From Ascidiaceihabitans sp023955215 (GTDB lineage Bacteria; Pseudomonadota; Alphaproteobacteria; Rhodobacterales; Rhodobacteraceae): 17,316 bases of DNA. Shown piece by piece: positions 1 through 7,421 of this stretch (the stretch's first letter is position 1; each line of letters opens with the position of its first letter). The position numbers and the translations under genes were made by a program. The DNA is taken from positions 1 through 17,316 of the forward strand of contig CALSPX010000020.1 of assembly GCA_943788345.1 (NCBI GenBank). Reading direction: 5' to 3'. A model generated the notes under the pieces. It did no database searches. It was not told the DNA's origin and was given only the letters and a program-made list of their open reading frames with translations.

Positions 1-743
1 GATTGGTGGCAAACAATGTCTGGGGCCACGTTTGGCGTGGGTTGTTTGGTTCAAGCGCCATGTTCCTAACATTCGCAGGGTTGTCGTTGATTCCCCTGCC
101 AGAAGCGACAGCAATTGGGTATGCTACCCCTATGTTCACCGTGATCCTTGCCATCTTTTTACTTGGCGAGCGCGTTGGTATCTATCGCTTATCAGCCGTT
201 GTTTTAGGATTGGTTGGTGTCATGATCGTTATGGCACCTCGACTTTCGCTTGATACAGACGCAATGACCACTGGCGCTGGACTAGGTGCAATATTTACAC
301 TTGCAGCCGCAGCCTTACGTGGCCTTGTACAAATCCACGTTCGTAAAATGGTCGCGACGGAGAAGACAGGGGCAATCGTTTTCTACTTTTCACTTACCGC
401 AACGTGCCTATCTCTATTGTCCCTACCATTCGGTTGGGTTTGGCCCACGCCATATTCGCTTAGCCTATTGATTGGGGCCGGTACCATTGGCGCGTTGGCA
501 CAAATTCTGGTCACTTCGTCTTACCGGCATGGTGCCGCATCCATGCTGGCTCCGTTCGATTACGTGTCCCTAATTTTTGCAAGCATCATTGGCTATGTCT
601 TCTTCTCAGAAGCTCCGACGCTCAACATGATGATTGGGGCAATCTTAGTCGTATCTGGTGGTGTTTTGATTATCTGGCGGGAAAGAAAGCTGGGTATGGA
701 TCGCAGTAAAGACCGCGCGGCAACCGCACCCAAAGGTCAATAA
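1..743 (+). CDS. DMT (EamA) family membrane transporter, 5' end outside the window
   Basis: This is an inner-membrane carrier of the drug/metabolite transporter superfamily; the substrate cannot be told from sequence. The frame is open from the left edge, so the start codon lies outside, and about 246 residues remain. EamA proteins are usually near 300 residues with ten membrane helices in two repeats, so roughly one or two N-terminal helices are missing. Strongly hydrophobic segments alternate with short loops. The family-typical stretch PEATAIGYATPMF, followed by LLGERVG, closes the first EamA repeat, and a second copy appears near the end as MLAPFDYVSLIFA followed by FFSEAPT. The tail is charged and cytoplasmic-looking (WRERKLGMDRSKDR). 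The stop TAA at 741-743 is one base from the stop of the convergent NTF2-like gene. The family call is firm; nothing visible suggests a specific substrate. Confidence 0.9.
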   Translation, partial: LVANNVWGHVWRGLFGSSAMFLTFAGLSLIPLPEATAIGYATPMFTVILAIFLLGERVGIYRLSAVVLGLVGVMIVMAPRLSLDTDAMTTGAGLGAIFTLAAAALRGLVQIHVRKMVATEKTGAIVFYFSLTATCLSLLSLPFGWVWPTPYSLSLLIGAGTIGALAQILVTSSYRHGAASMLAPFDYVSLIFASIIGYVFFSEAPTLNMMIGAILVVSGGVLIIWRERKLGMDRSKDRAATAPKGQ

Positions 744-744
744 A

Positions 745-1089
745 TTAGCCCTTGGAGTGACACGCCGATGCCTCAACAACCAACGCATTCGTGCCAAACC
801 GCAGAGTTTCCGCAGCCAGCGCATTATGTTGATTTCGGTAAGTTATGACCATCATACCGTAGCCATGCAAAACATCGACAACCACAAAGGAAAGATCAGG
901 TTGTTTTACCAATGCTGCAGACCAGTATGCACACAAGGCCTGCTTGCCACGTAGTTCTCCCGAACCAACAAGGCGCATCGCCTTTTGGGAGCGGAAAACA
1001 ACGTCGTTTGAGTAGTGCGCCAGAATACGATCAAGTGAGTGGGAGTTCCATGCGGCCTCCCACTCGATCGCAAATGCGGTGTAATCCAA
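745..1089 (-). CDS. NTF2-like / SnoaL-like small protein downstream of ilvE
   Basis: A 114-residue protein with the outline of the nuclear transport factor 2 fold: an N-terminal helix with the pattern FAIEWEAAWNSHSLDRILAHY, then DDVVF-like NDVVFRSQ, a GELRGKQALCAYW helix, and antiparallel strands ending in LRFGTNALVVEASACH. Members include SnoaL-type enzymes and non-catalytic binding proteins, so no reaction is proposed. The only workable start is TTG at 1089, one base after the ilvE stop; no ATG exists upstream in frame before a stop, and no Shine-Dalgarno sequence is visible. Translation is therefore probably coupled to ilvE and the two form an operon. The stop TAA (747-745) nearly touches the convergent transporter stop. 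The fold assignment is reasonable by pattern; the biological role is unknown. Confidence 0.8.
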   Translation of the reverse strand: MDYTAFAIEWEAAWNSHSLDRILAHYSNDVVFRSQKAMRLVGSGELRGKQALCAYWSAALVKQPDLSFVVVDVLHGYGMMVITYRNQHNALAAETLRFGTNALVVEASACHSKG

Positions 1090-1090
1090 G

Positions 1091-1960
1091 TTAAACGCGG
1101 ACCAGTTTTTCGTAGCTCTCAGAAATATCGCGTGTCAGCGCACCCACTTCAAAATTGAAGTCACCGATTTGACCGACCGGGGTCACTTCAGCAGCAGTAC
1201 CTGTCAACCAGCACTGCTCGAAATCTGCCAATTCGTCTGGCATGATGATGCGTTCGTTAACCGCGATGCCTTTTTCTTTCAGCATGCCGATAACAGTCTG
1301 ACGTGTGATACCATTCAAGAATGCATCTGCGATTGGTGTGTGAACCTCGCCATCTTTAACGAAGAAGATGTTCGCGCCAGTCGCTTCAGCGACGTAACCA
1401 CGGTAGTCAAACATCATCGCGTCTGAACAGCCTTTGGCTTCTGCCGCGTGCTTGGACATTGTCGCAATCATGTACAGACCAGCAGCTTTGGCTTGGGATG
1501 GCGCAGTTTCCGGCGACGGACGTTTCCACTTTGCGATGTCGAGTTTAGCACCCTTCATCTTTGCGTCGCCGTAATAGTTGCCCCATTCCCAGCATGCCAC
1601 AGCCATATGGACAGGGTTCTTCGCGGAAGCGACACCCATATCTTCCCCTGCACCGCGCCATGCAACTGCACGAACGTATGCATTGGTTAACCCATTAGCT
1701 TCCAAAGCGGCTTTTTTCGCGGCTTCGATTTCATCAACAGAATACGGTAGTTCAAAATCAATCAGATTACCGGACTGGATCAAACGAGCAGAGTGTTCAC
1801 GGGATTTGAAGATCTTACCATCATAGCAACGCTCACCCTCAAAAACAGAAGAAGCATAGTGCATTGCATGCGTTAGGATGTGGACGTTTGCATCGCGCCA
1901 GTCGACCAGCGTGCCGTCCATCCAGATTTTTCCATCACGATCATCATAACCAGCAGCCAT
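1091..1960 (-). CDS. ilvE: Branched-chain amino acid aminotransferase
   Basis: A PLP-dependent class IV aminotransferase of 289 residues. It interconverts leucine, isoleucine and valine with their 2-oxo acids using glutamate/2-oxoglutarate, the last step of branched-chain amino acid synthesis and the first of their breakdown. Diagnostic segments are the N-terminal GKIWMDGTLVDW, the HYASSVFEGERCY stretch near residues 34-46, the PLP lysine K158 in SQAKAAGLY, the EATGANIFFVKDGEVHTP segment near 190-210, and LTGTAAEVTPV near 250-265. The length matches the family. The ATG at 1960 has a strong ribosome-binding site (GGAGGA, 7-base spacing). It is followed after one base by the NTF2-like gene and is divergent from petP across a 158-bp control region. 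D-amino-acid transaminase and ADC lyase belong to the same fold class, but the overall pattern fits IlvE best. Confidence 0.95.
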   Translation of the reverse strand: MAAGYDDRDGKIWMDGTLVDWRDANVHILTHAMHYASSVFEGERCYDGKIFKSREHSARLIQSGNLIDFELPYSVDEIEAAKKAALEANGLTNAYVRAVAWRGAGEDMGVASAKNPVHMAVACWEWGNYYGDAKMKGAKLDIAKWKRPSPETAPSQAKAAGLYMIATMSKHAAEAKGCSDAMMFDYRGYVAEATGANIFFVKDGEVHTPIADAFLNGITRQTVIGMLKEKGIAVNERIIMPDELADFEQCWLTGTAAEVTPVGQIGDFNFEVGALTRDISESYEKLVRV

Positions 1961-2053
1961 CGCCGTATCCTCCGAGTTTATTCCATTAATTGCGCATATA
2001 GTTCCGATGTGGACATAATCTTGCGCAAAACCTACGATTCTCTAGTCCTTTGA

Positions 2054-2069
2054 TGTTGGAATGTCAACA
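2054..2069. promoter_or_regulatory. Inverted repeat over the petP -35 element, candidate operator
   Basis: TGTTGGAATGTCAACA contains a perfect 5-bp inverted repeat, TGTTG and CAACA, with a 6-base spacer. It overlaps the proposed -35 element of petP. MarR-family repressors commonly bind palindromes of about this size that cover promoter elements, and the first gene downstream is itself a MarR-family regulator. Autoregulation by PetP is therefore a plausible reading, but it is inference. Confidence 0.35.
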
Positions 2070-2084
2070 ACACTGACGTATACT
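2056..2084 (+). promoter_or_regulatory. Probable sigma-70-type promoter of petP-petR
   Basis: A -35 element TTGGAA (2056-2061; 4 of 6 consensus bases) and a -10 element TATACT (2079-2084; 5 of 6) are separated by 17 bases. Transcription would start near 2091, giving a leader of about 28 bases before the petP ATG at 2119. The region is otherwise AT-rich and non-coding. It was read by eye against the housekeeping consensus; the start site is not known. Confidence 0.5.
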
Positions 2085-2118
2085 GTAACAAAGTGATTTA
2101 AAGCAGGATCGATTAATT

Positions 2119-2631
2119 ATGTCGGACGGGCGCAGTACATCAGCATACAGCGGTGAAAACCTGCTGTTCCTCACTGACGAACAATTGCGCCAAGGGATTG
2201 AGGCAATGTTCTTTGCATATCGCGGCTTCACCGCCGATCCTGATCGTATTCTCGCAGACATGGCCTATGGCCGCGCGCATCACCGCGCTATCCACTTTAT
2301 CCACCGCGCTCCGGGCACAACGGTCAACAATTTGCTCAACATTCTTGGCGTGACCAAACAATCGTTAAATCGCGTTTTGCGTACCTTGATCGCCCAAGGT
2401 TTGGTCATCAGTAAAGTTGGCAAGGTGGACAAACGCGAGCGGCATCTATTTTTAACTGATGAAGGTAGCCGTTTAGAGCAAACACTTTCAGACGCACAGC
2501 GCGCACGCATGCGCAGCGCATTTCGTGACGCAGGCCCAGAAGCTGTTGCGGGCTTTCGAACTGTGTTAGAGGCAATGATGGATACCGAAATGCAACGCGC
2601 CTATACGCGCCTCAAGGAGACCGGAGCATGA
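2119..2631 (+). CDS. petP: PetP-type MarR family transcriptional regulator
   Basis: A 170-residue winged-helix regulator of the MarR family. The N-terminal pattern LLFLTDEQLRQGIEAMFFAY followed by FTADPDRIL resembles PetP, the partner of the response regulator PetR in Rhodobacter. The helix-turn-helix spans about residues 66-96 (TTVNNLLNILGVTKQSLNRVLRTL in parts) and the wing carries DKRERHLFLT at 104-113, where the DxR wing motif of MarR proteins is conserved as DKRER. The ATG at 2119 is preceded by a modest CAGGA signal. Its stop overlaps the start of petR in an ATGA tetranucleotide, so the pair is translationally coupled. In R. capsulatus petPR lies directly upstream of the cytochrome bc1 operon petABC and petR is needed for its expression; here petABC is not adjacent. 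The name rests on homology read by eye and on pairing with petR. Confidence 0.85.
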   Translation: MSDGRSTSAYSGENLLFLTDEQLRQGIEAMFFAYRGFTADPDRILADMAYGRAHHRAIHFIHRAPGTTVNNLLNILGVTKQSLNRVLRTLIAQGLVISKVGKVDKRERHLFLTDEGSRLEQTLSDAQRARMRSAFRDAGPEAVAGFRTVLEAMMDTEMQRAYTRLKETGA

Positions 2632-3329
2632 GTGCATTAGACGCCCACCTGATGATCGTAGATGACGATGAACGTATCCGCGTTTTGTTGCAAAAATTCC
2701 TCATGCGCCATGGCTTTTTGGTTACTGCTGCACGCGATGCATCCCATGCGCGGCGCATCCTCACGGGCCTTGATTTTGATATGCTCATTCTAGACGTGAT
2801 GATGCCGGGGGAAGACGGTCTGTCTTTGTGCCGCTCAATCCGTGAAACAAGCCAGACGCCTATTTTGCTATTAACAGCAAAGGGCGAAACCGGAAACCGC
2901 ATCGAAGGCCTTGAAGCTGGTGCCGACGATTACCTGCCAAAACCGTTTGAACCAAAAGAGCTTCTACTGAGAATCAACGCAATTTTGCGCCGCATGCCCG
3001 AAACACCGGCCGAAGATTCAGTTCCAAAAATTCTGAACCTTGGTGACATACGCTATGACCTTGAACGTGGAGAGCTGTGGCAGGCCGAAGATTTGGTGCG
3101 ACTTACGGCAACCGAAATGCAGCTGATGAAGATTTTTTCGGCCAAACCGGGTGAACCAATCAGCCGAAACAAACTGGTTGAAGAATTAGGTCGCGACCGC
3201 GGCCAAGCCCAAGAACGTGCAGTCGATGTCCAAATTACACGCTTGCGTCGTAAAATTGAAACTGACCCCAAACAGCCTCGCTACCTGCAAACCGTACGGG
3301 GTGCGGGATACATGCTCGCCCCAGACTGA
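2628..3329 (+). CDS. petR: PetR-type OmpR/PhoB family response regulator
   Basis: A 233-residue two-domain response regulator. The receiver domain (about 6-122) shows the acidic pair D12/D13, the phospho-acceptor D56 in LDVMMPGEDG, the switch threonine T83 in LLLTAKG, and K105 in DYLPKPFEPKELL. The C-terminal winged helix (about 135-233) includes LTATEMQLMKIF and the DNA-reading helix AVDVQITRLRRKIE, ending in LQTVRGAGYML. All phosphorylation residues are present. The ATG at 2628 overlaps the petP stop and has an AAGGAGA ribosome-binding site. No histidine kinase gene accompanies it, which agrees with the orphan arrangement of R. capsulatus petR. By that precedent it should activate respiratory or photosynthetic electron-transport genes; that target is inference here. 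Confidence 0.88.
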   Translation: MSALDAHLMIVDDDERIRVLLQKFLMRHGFLVTAARDASHARRILTGLDFDMLILDVMMPGEDGLSLCRSIRETSQTPILLLTAKGETGNRIEGLEAGADDYLPKPFEPKELLLRINAILRRMPETPAEDSVPKILNLGDIRYDLERGELWQAEDLVRLTATEMQLMKIFSAKPGEPISRNKLVEELGRDRGQAQERAVDVQITRLRRKIETDPKQPRYLQTVRGAGYMLAPD

Positions 3330-3443
3330 CTTGGCCACAAATCATCCAATCGCCGACTGGTATCAAAACTAGAAGGCGGTTAAGATATCAACGTGTTGGC
3401 ACTTTAGCCCACAAAAAACTCTGGATTGAACAAAGGCCGCGCC
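3330..3443 (+). other. Intergenic region between petR and xseB
   Basis: These 114 bases contain no gene. I looked for a GC-rich hairpin with a T-run after petR and did not find one. AAAGG a few bases upstream of the xseB ATG is a likely ribosome-binding site. A promoter for xseB-ispA-dxs is expected here, but no convincing -35/-10 pair was recognised, so read-through from petPR remains possible. Confidence 0.4.
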
Positions 3444-3686
3444 ATGACCGAAACTCCTGTGACTGAGATGAGCTTTGAACAAGCAATGGCTGAACTTGAA
3501 CAGGTTCTTGGTCAACTTGAACGTGGCGATGTGGCTTTGGACCAATCCATCTCACTATATGAACGCGGCGCATTGCTCAAAGCGCGTTGCGAAACAAAAC
3601 TGAAAGAAGCTGAAGAAAAGGTTGCGGCGATAACCTTAGATGCGGACGGCAACCCGACGGGTTTGAAACCTGTTGAAAGTCTCTGA
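3444..3686 (+). CDS. xseB: Exodeoxyribonuclease VII small subunit
   Basis: An 80-residue coiled-coil protein of the XseB family. It binds several-to-one with XseA and is needed for the enzyme that degrades single-stranded DNA from both ends. The signature is clear: MSFEQAMAELEQVLGQLERGDV at about 9-30 (EeaL-EL...vxxLE-G) followed by the ALDQSISLYERGALLKARCETKL helix at about 31-53. The length is standard. I chose ATG at 3444 rather than TTG at 3426 because of AAAGG upstream and the conserved distance to the FEQAMAEL helix. It ends 5 bases before ispA. xseB-ispA-dxs linkage is common in alphaproteobacteria and other bacteria; xseA is not in this window. Confidence 0.94.
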   Translation: MTETPVTEMSFEQAMAELEQVLGQLERGDVALDQSISLYERGALLKARCETKLKEAEEKVAAITLDADGNPTGLKPVESL

Positions 3687-3691
3687 AACCA

Positions 3692-4558
3692 ATGTTTCGC
3701 CAACGCTTAACGGAATGTGCGGATTATATCCAAACGCACTTCAACCAAACCCTTTCTAAACTCGATCGGCTGCCTGTGATTGACGCGATGGCGCATGCCA
3801 CTAACGGCGGCAAACGACTACGCGGTTTTTTTGTTTTAGAATCCGCACGCCTGCACGGCATAGATCCTAAATCTGCAATCTGGCCTGCGGCAGGGATTGA
3901 AGCTTTGCATGCATATTCTTTGGTTCATGATGACTTGCCTTGCATGGATGACGATGATTTGCGGCGCGGCGAACCAACTGTTCACAAAGCGTGGGATGAG
4001 GCGACGGCAGTATTAGCTGGCGATGCCCTCCAAACCCTTGCATTTGAAATGGTGACACGGCCTGAAGTTGGAAACGGTGAGGTGCGCGCGAACCTCGCCC
4101 TTAGCCTGGCAAAAGCAAGTGGTGCTCAAGGTATGGTTCTAGGTCAAGCTTTAGACATCGCAGCCGAAACATCGGCTGTTCCATTGTCTCTTGAACAAAT
4201 CACGACGCTCCAAAAAGGCAAGACAGGTGCCCTGATAGAATGGTCTGCGACGGCAGGTCCGCGCATGGCTCAAAGCGACATAACTGCGCTATCGCACTAC
4301 TCTAAATCGCTAGGGCTCGCCTTCCAAATTGCAGATGATATCTTGGATATCGAAGGCGATGCAGAAACCGTTGGCAAAGCCACGGGCAAAGATGCGGAGG
4401 CAGGCAAGGCGACATTTGTGTCGCTATTGGGCTTGGACGAGGCGAAACGCCGCGCAAGTGAACTGGTCCAATCTGCATCTGATGCGCTAAGCGTATACGG
4501 TAATGATGCAAAAGCACTGCGTGAAGCAGCGGCTTTTGTGATCACTCGCAAGAATTAG
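3692..4558 (+). CDS. ispA: Farnesyl diphosphate synthase (polyprenyl synthetase family)
   Basis: A 288-residue trans-prenyltransferase that condenses IPP with DMAPP and GPP to farnesyl diphosphate, precursor of quinone side chains, undecaprenyl carrier and carotenoids. Visible motifs are GGKRLR at 39-44 (IPP binding), the first Asp-rich motif DDLPCMD at 80-86, GQALD at 151-155, and the second Asp-rich motif DDILD at 215-219. The two-residue insertion in the first motif (four residues between the Asp pair and the last Asp) is characteristic of bacterial-type FPP synthases, although some geranylgeranyl synthases share it. It starts 5 bases after xseB and ends 9 bases before dxs, so co-expression with the first MEP-pathway enzyme is likely. 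No strong Shine-Dalgarno sequence precedes the ATG, which fits coupling. Confidence 0.94.
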   Translation: MFRQRLTECADYIQTHFNQTLSKLDRLPVIDAMAHATNGGKRLRGFFVLESARLHGIDPKSAIWPAAGIEALHAYSLVHDDLPCMDDDDLRRGEPTVHKAWDEATAVLAGDALQTLAFEMVTRPEVGNGEVRANLALSLAKASGAQGMVLGQALDIAAETSAVPLSLEQITTLQKGKTGALIEWSATAGPRMAQSDITALSHYSKSLGLAFQIADDILDIEGDAETVGKATGKDAEAGKATFVSLLGLDEAKRRASELVQSASDALSVYGNDAKALREAAAFVITRKN

Positions 4559-4567
4559 GACACCACA

Positions 4568-6496
4568 ATGACTGACCGCCCAAACACTCCGCTTTTGGAC
4601 ACCGTACAGCGCCCAGCTGATATGAAGCAAATGTCTGACGCCCAACTGACCCAGTTGGCACAGGAAGTTCGGTCTGAAACAATCTCCGCTGTTTCGGAAA
4701 CGGGTGGACATCTTGGTGCGGGTTTGGGTGTGGTCGAATTGACCGTTGCGCTTCATGCGGTCTTCGACACACCAAAGGACAAAATTATTTGGGACGTGGG
4801 TCACCAATGTTACCCTCATAAAATCCTAACAGAGCGCCGCGATCGCATTCGTACACTACGCCAAAAAGATGGCCTAAGCGGCTTCACCAAACGCAGTGAA
4901 TCGCCATACGATCCATTCGGTGCGGCGCACAGTTCAACCTCAATCAGTGCCGCACTTGGCTTTGCAGTCGCACGTGATCTAGGCGGCAATGTGCCCGAAG
5001 GTTTAGGCGATGCAATCGCTGTGATCGGTGACGGCTCAATGAGCGCCGGCATGGCCTATGAAGCGATGAACAACGCGGGTCATTTGGGCAAGCGTTTGAT
5101 CGTTGTTCTAAACGACAACGAGATGTCGATCGCTCCACCTGTAGGCGCGATGTCTGCATACCTCAGCCGCCTATATGCAGAAGAGCCATTTCAAGAATTG
5201 AAAGCTGCTGCAAAAGGTGCGGCAAGCCTGTTACCAGAACCTTTCCGTGAAGGCGCACGCCGCGCCAAAGAATTACTCAAAGGCTTAGCAGTTGGTGGGA
5301 CCTTGTTTGAACAATTGGGCTTTTCGTATCTTGGCCCAATTGATGGTCACGACATGGATCAACTTTTGCCTGTTCTCCGGACAGTTAAGCAACGTGCAAC
5401 TGGGCCCATTCTCATTCACGTCTTGACGAAAAAAGGGAAAGGCTACGCACCCGCAGAGGCCGCCCGCGACAAAGGTCACGCAACAGCTAAATTCAACGTC
5501 ATCACTGGCGAACAGAAAAAAGCGCCCAGCAATGCACCAAGTTACACCAATGTCTTTTCTGACTACCTCCTAAGAGCTGCCGCAGAAGACGACAAGATTT
5601 GCGCCATTACCGCAGCCATGCCTGACGGTACCGGCCTAAACCTATTCGCCGAACGCTACCCCAGCCGTTGTTTCGACGTGGGTATTGCAGAACAACACGG
5701 CGTAACATTCGCAGCTGCACTTGCCGCTGGTGGGATGAAACCGTTTTGCACGATGTATTCCACGTTCTTGCAACGGGGCTATGACCAAGTGGTGCATGAT
5801 GTTGCGCTCCAACGTTTGCCAGTGCGCTTCGCAATTGACCGCGCTGGTTTGGTTGGCGCTGATGGCGCAACACACGCAGGTGCGTTCGATATCGCATTTC
5901 TCGCCAACTTGCCCGACTTCGTCGTCATGGCGGCAGCGGACGAGGCAGAATTAGCGCACATGGTGGCAACAGCTGCAGCTTATGATGATGGCCCAATAGC
6001 CTTCCGTTTTCCACGTGGCGAAGGCAATGGTGTAGAACTTCCTGAACGCGGTAGCCCGCTGGAGATTGGCAAGGGCAGAATGATCAAAGAAGGGTCAAAA
6101 GTTGCATTGCTAAGCTTTGGCACTCGATTGGCTGAAGTCGAAAAAGCTGCAGAAAAACTTGCGGCAAAAGGAATTACACCAACGATTGCTGACGCCCGTT
6201 TTGCCAAACCGCTTGATCGTGATCTGATTTTGTCACTGGCTGAAAATCATGACGCGATGATCACAATTGAGGAAGGCGCAATTGGCGGCTTTGGCAGTCA
6301 TGTGTCCCAATTACTCGCAGATGAAGGTGTCTTTGACCGCGGATTTAAATACCGCTCAATGGTTCTACCTGACACATTCATCGATCATGCGAACCCTTCC
6401 GATATGTATGCAGCTGCAGGACTAAATGCAGACGACATCGAGGCGAAAGTTTTGGATGTTTTAGGCATCGCCCAAATCGGTGCTGCGACGGCCTAA
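4568..6496 (+). CDS. dxs: 1-deoxy-D-xylulose-5-phosphate synthase
   Basis: A 642-residue thiamine-diphosphate enzyme that condenses pyruvate and glyceraldehyde 3-phosphate into DXP, the entry step of the MEP isoprenoid pathway, also feeding thiamine and pyridoxal synthesis. The transketolase-like order is complete: GGHLGAGLGVVELTVALH (H48), DVGHQCYPHKIL (H79), the ThDP/Mg motif GDGSMSAG at 154-161 ending at LNDN (181-184), YLGPIDGH at 254-261, the cofactor-activating Glu E375 in DVGIAEQHG, and DRAGLVGADGATHAG around 423-437. The ATG at 4568 has AGGA eight bases upstream, formed partly by the ispA stop. It closes the xseB-ispA-dxs run. Its TAA overlaps the stop of the convergent SDR gene. Confidence 0.97.
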   Translation: MTDRPNTPLLDTVQRPADMKQMSDAQLTQLAQEVRSETISAVSETGGHLGAGLGVVELTVALHAVFDTPKDKIIWDVGHQCYPHKILTERRDRIRTLRQKDGLSGFTKRSESPYDPFGAAHSSTSISAALGFAVARDLGGNVPEGLGDAIAVIGDGSMSAGMAYEAMNNAGHLGKRLIVVLNDNEMSIAPPVGAMSAYLSRLYAEEPFQELKAAAKGAASLLPEPFREGARRAKELLKGLAVGGTLFEQLGFSYLGPIDGHDMDQLLPVLRTVKQRATGPILIHVLTKKGKGYAPAEAARDKGHATAKFNVITGEQKKAPSNAPSYTNVFSDYLLRAAAEDDKICAITAAMPDGTGLNLFAERYPSRCFDVGIAEQHGVTFAAALAAGGMKPFCTMYSTFLQRGYDQVVHDVALQRLPVRFAIDRAGLVGADGATHAGAFDIAFLANLPDFVVMAAADEAELAHMVATAAAYDDGPIAFRFPRGEGNGVELPERGSPLEIGKGRMIKEGSKVALLSFGTRLAEVEKAAEKLAAKGITPTIADARFAKPLDRDLILSLAENHDAMITIEEGAIGGFGSHVSQLLADEGVFDRGFKYRSMVLPDTFIDHANPSDMYAAAGLNADDIEAKVLDVLGIAQIGAATA

Positions 6497-7347
6497 GCCA
6501 TCTGATCTAACAACGATTGCAATCCTTCACGGTAGGTGGGGTAGATCAGTTCCACGCCTAGCTCTGTCTTGATCCGGTCGTTGCGTACTTTCTTATTTTC
6601 CGCATAAAAACTGCGTGCCATAGGCGTGAACTCAGCATCCTCAAAGGCCGTCGCCGGCGGCACTGGCATCCCTAGCAAATTAGCGGCATGTGCAATCACG
6701 TCTTGGGGTGGCGCAGGATCATCATCGCACATGTTATAGGCGGTACCCGGATTGGGCCGTTGGATCGACGCCCACAAGATCTGCGCAATGTCCTCAACGT
6801 GAATACGCGAAAAAACCTGTCCCTCTTTGATTACCCGCCGCGCGGTCCCATTGCGTACTTTTGCGAAAGGACCACGGCCCGGACCATAAATACCTGCCAA
6901 TCGAAAAATATGGAGCGGCAACCCTGCGACAGAAGACCAATCTTCTTCAGCTGCCTTGCGCAACTGCCCACGTTTCGTTGTAGGATTCAGTGGTGTCATT
7001 TCATCGACCCACGCACCGTCAAAATTTCCATAAACGCCAGTGGTCGACAAATAGCCTGCCCATCTAAATTTCGAACTTTTCCGTGTAATTTGATCGCGCA
7101 GTAAATTCAGTGTCGGGTCCCCGTCCCCGTCCGGACCTGCCGAAATTAGAATATGATCCGCCGCTGCAATCGCCGCACTCATATCACTATCGGGCCATAT
7201 CAACGGCTCCACACCTGAGGCCGCCAATTCATCTGCCTTTTCAGACGTCCGCGTTGTGCCAATCACCCGCCAGCCTTGAGGCAACAAATGTTTGGTCAAT
7301 TCACGGGCTGAATATCCGTGACCAAAAGAAAGAAGTGTATGTGTCAT
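6493..7347 (-). CDS. Atypical extended SDR / NAD(P)-binding epimerase-like protein (YeeZ type)
   Basis: A 284-residue Rossmann-fold protein resembling the YeeZ branch of extended short-chain dehydrogenases. The nucleotide-binding motif is GHGYSA at 9-14 after strand TLLSF, and TTRTSEK at 31-37 follows the second strand. The usual active-site YxxxK is not seen: the equivalent segment YLSTTGVYGNFDGAW (99-113) keeps the Ser/Thr and Tyr but has Asp in place of Lys. FRLAGIYGPGRGP (148-160) and RIHVEDIAQ are typical of the group. No substrate is known. The ATG at 7347 has no clear ribosome-binding site. The stop TAG (6495-6493) overlaps the TAA of dxs, and the gene is divergent from the methyltransferase across 74 bases. 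Family call good, function open. Confidence 0.85.
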   Translation of the reverse strand: MTHTLLSFGHGYSARELTKHLLPQGWRVIGTTRTSEKADELAASGVEPLIWPDSDMSAAIAAADHILISAGPDGDGDPTLNLLRDQITRKSSKFRWAGYLSTTGVYGNFDGAWVDEMTPLNPTTKRGQLRKAAEEDWSSVAGLPLHIFRLAGIYGPGRGPFAKVRNGTARRVIKEGQVFSRIHVEDIAQILWASIQRPNPGTAYNMCDDDPAPPQDVIAHAANLLGMPVPPATAFEDAEFTPMARSFYAENKKVRNDRIKTELGVELIYPTYREGLQSLLDQMA

Positions 7348-7421
7348 GGACTATAGGTGCCGCGCCTCTTTGCTGAACACAAGGGGTTGCGCAATTTACC
7401 ACAGTGCGTTCCACTTCCTTT

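Larger units (their letters stand above)
1961..2118. promoter_or_regulatory. Divergent control region between ilvE and petP
   Basis: These 158 non-coding bases separate two divergent genes and must hold both promoters. For petP a good pair is visible and listed separately. For ilvE the minus-strand sequence is AT-rich between about 1980 and 2030, but I could not find a -35/-10 pair with good spacing, so its promoter is not called. The ilvE ribosome-binding site (GGAGGA) lies at the ilvE-proximal end. An 8-bp palindrome TTGCGCAA occurs at 2031-2038, but the same word appears elsewhere, including inside a coding region, so it is not treated as an operator. Confidence 0.55.

Noticed and set aside
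2050..2067. FNR/FnrL-type box (TTGAT-N4-ATCAA) upstream of petP
   Set aside because: TTGA and TCAA are present but 10 bases apart rather than 6, so the spacing is wrong for FNR.
2098..2116. CtrA box TTAA-N7-TTAA before petP
   Set aside because: The two TTAA words are 11 bases apart, not 7.
6688..7104. 138-codon plus-strand open frame opposite the SDR gene
   Set aside because: The composition is shadow-like, no start signal is present, and the opposite strand has a coherent Rossmann fold.
7387..7394. TTGCGCAA palindrome shared by the 7348-7421 and 1961-2118 intergenic regions
   Set aside because: The same word also occurs inside the acyl-CoA dehydrogenase coding region, so it is probably chance in this base composition.
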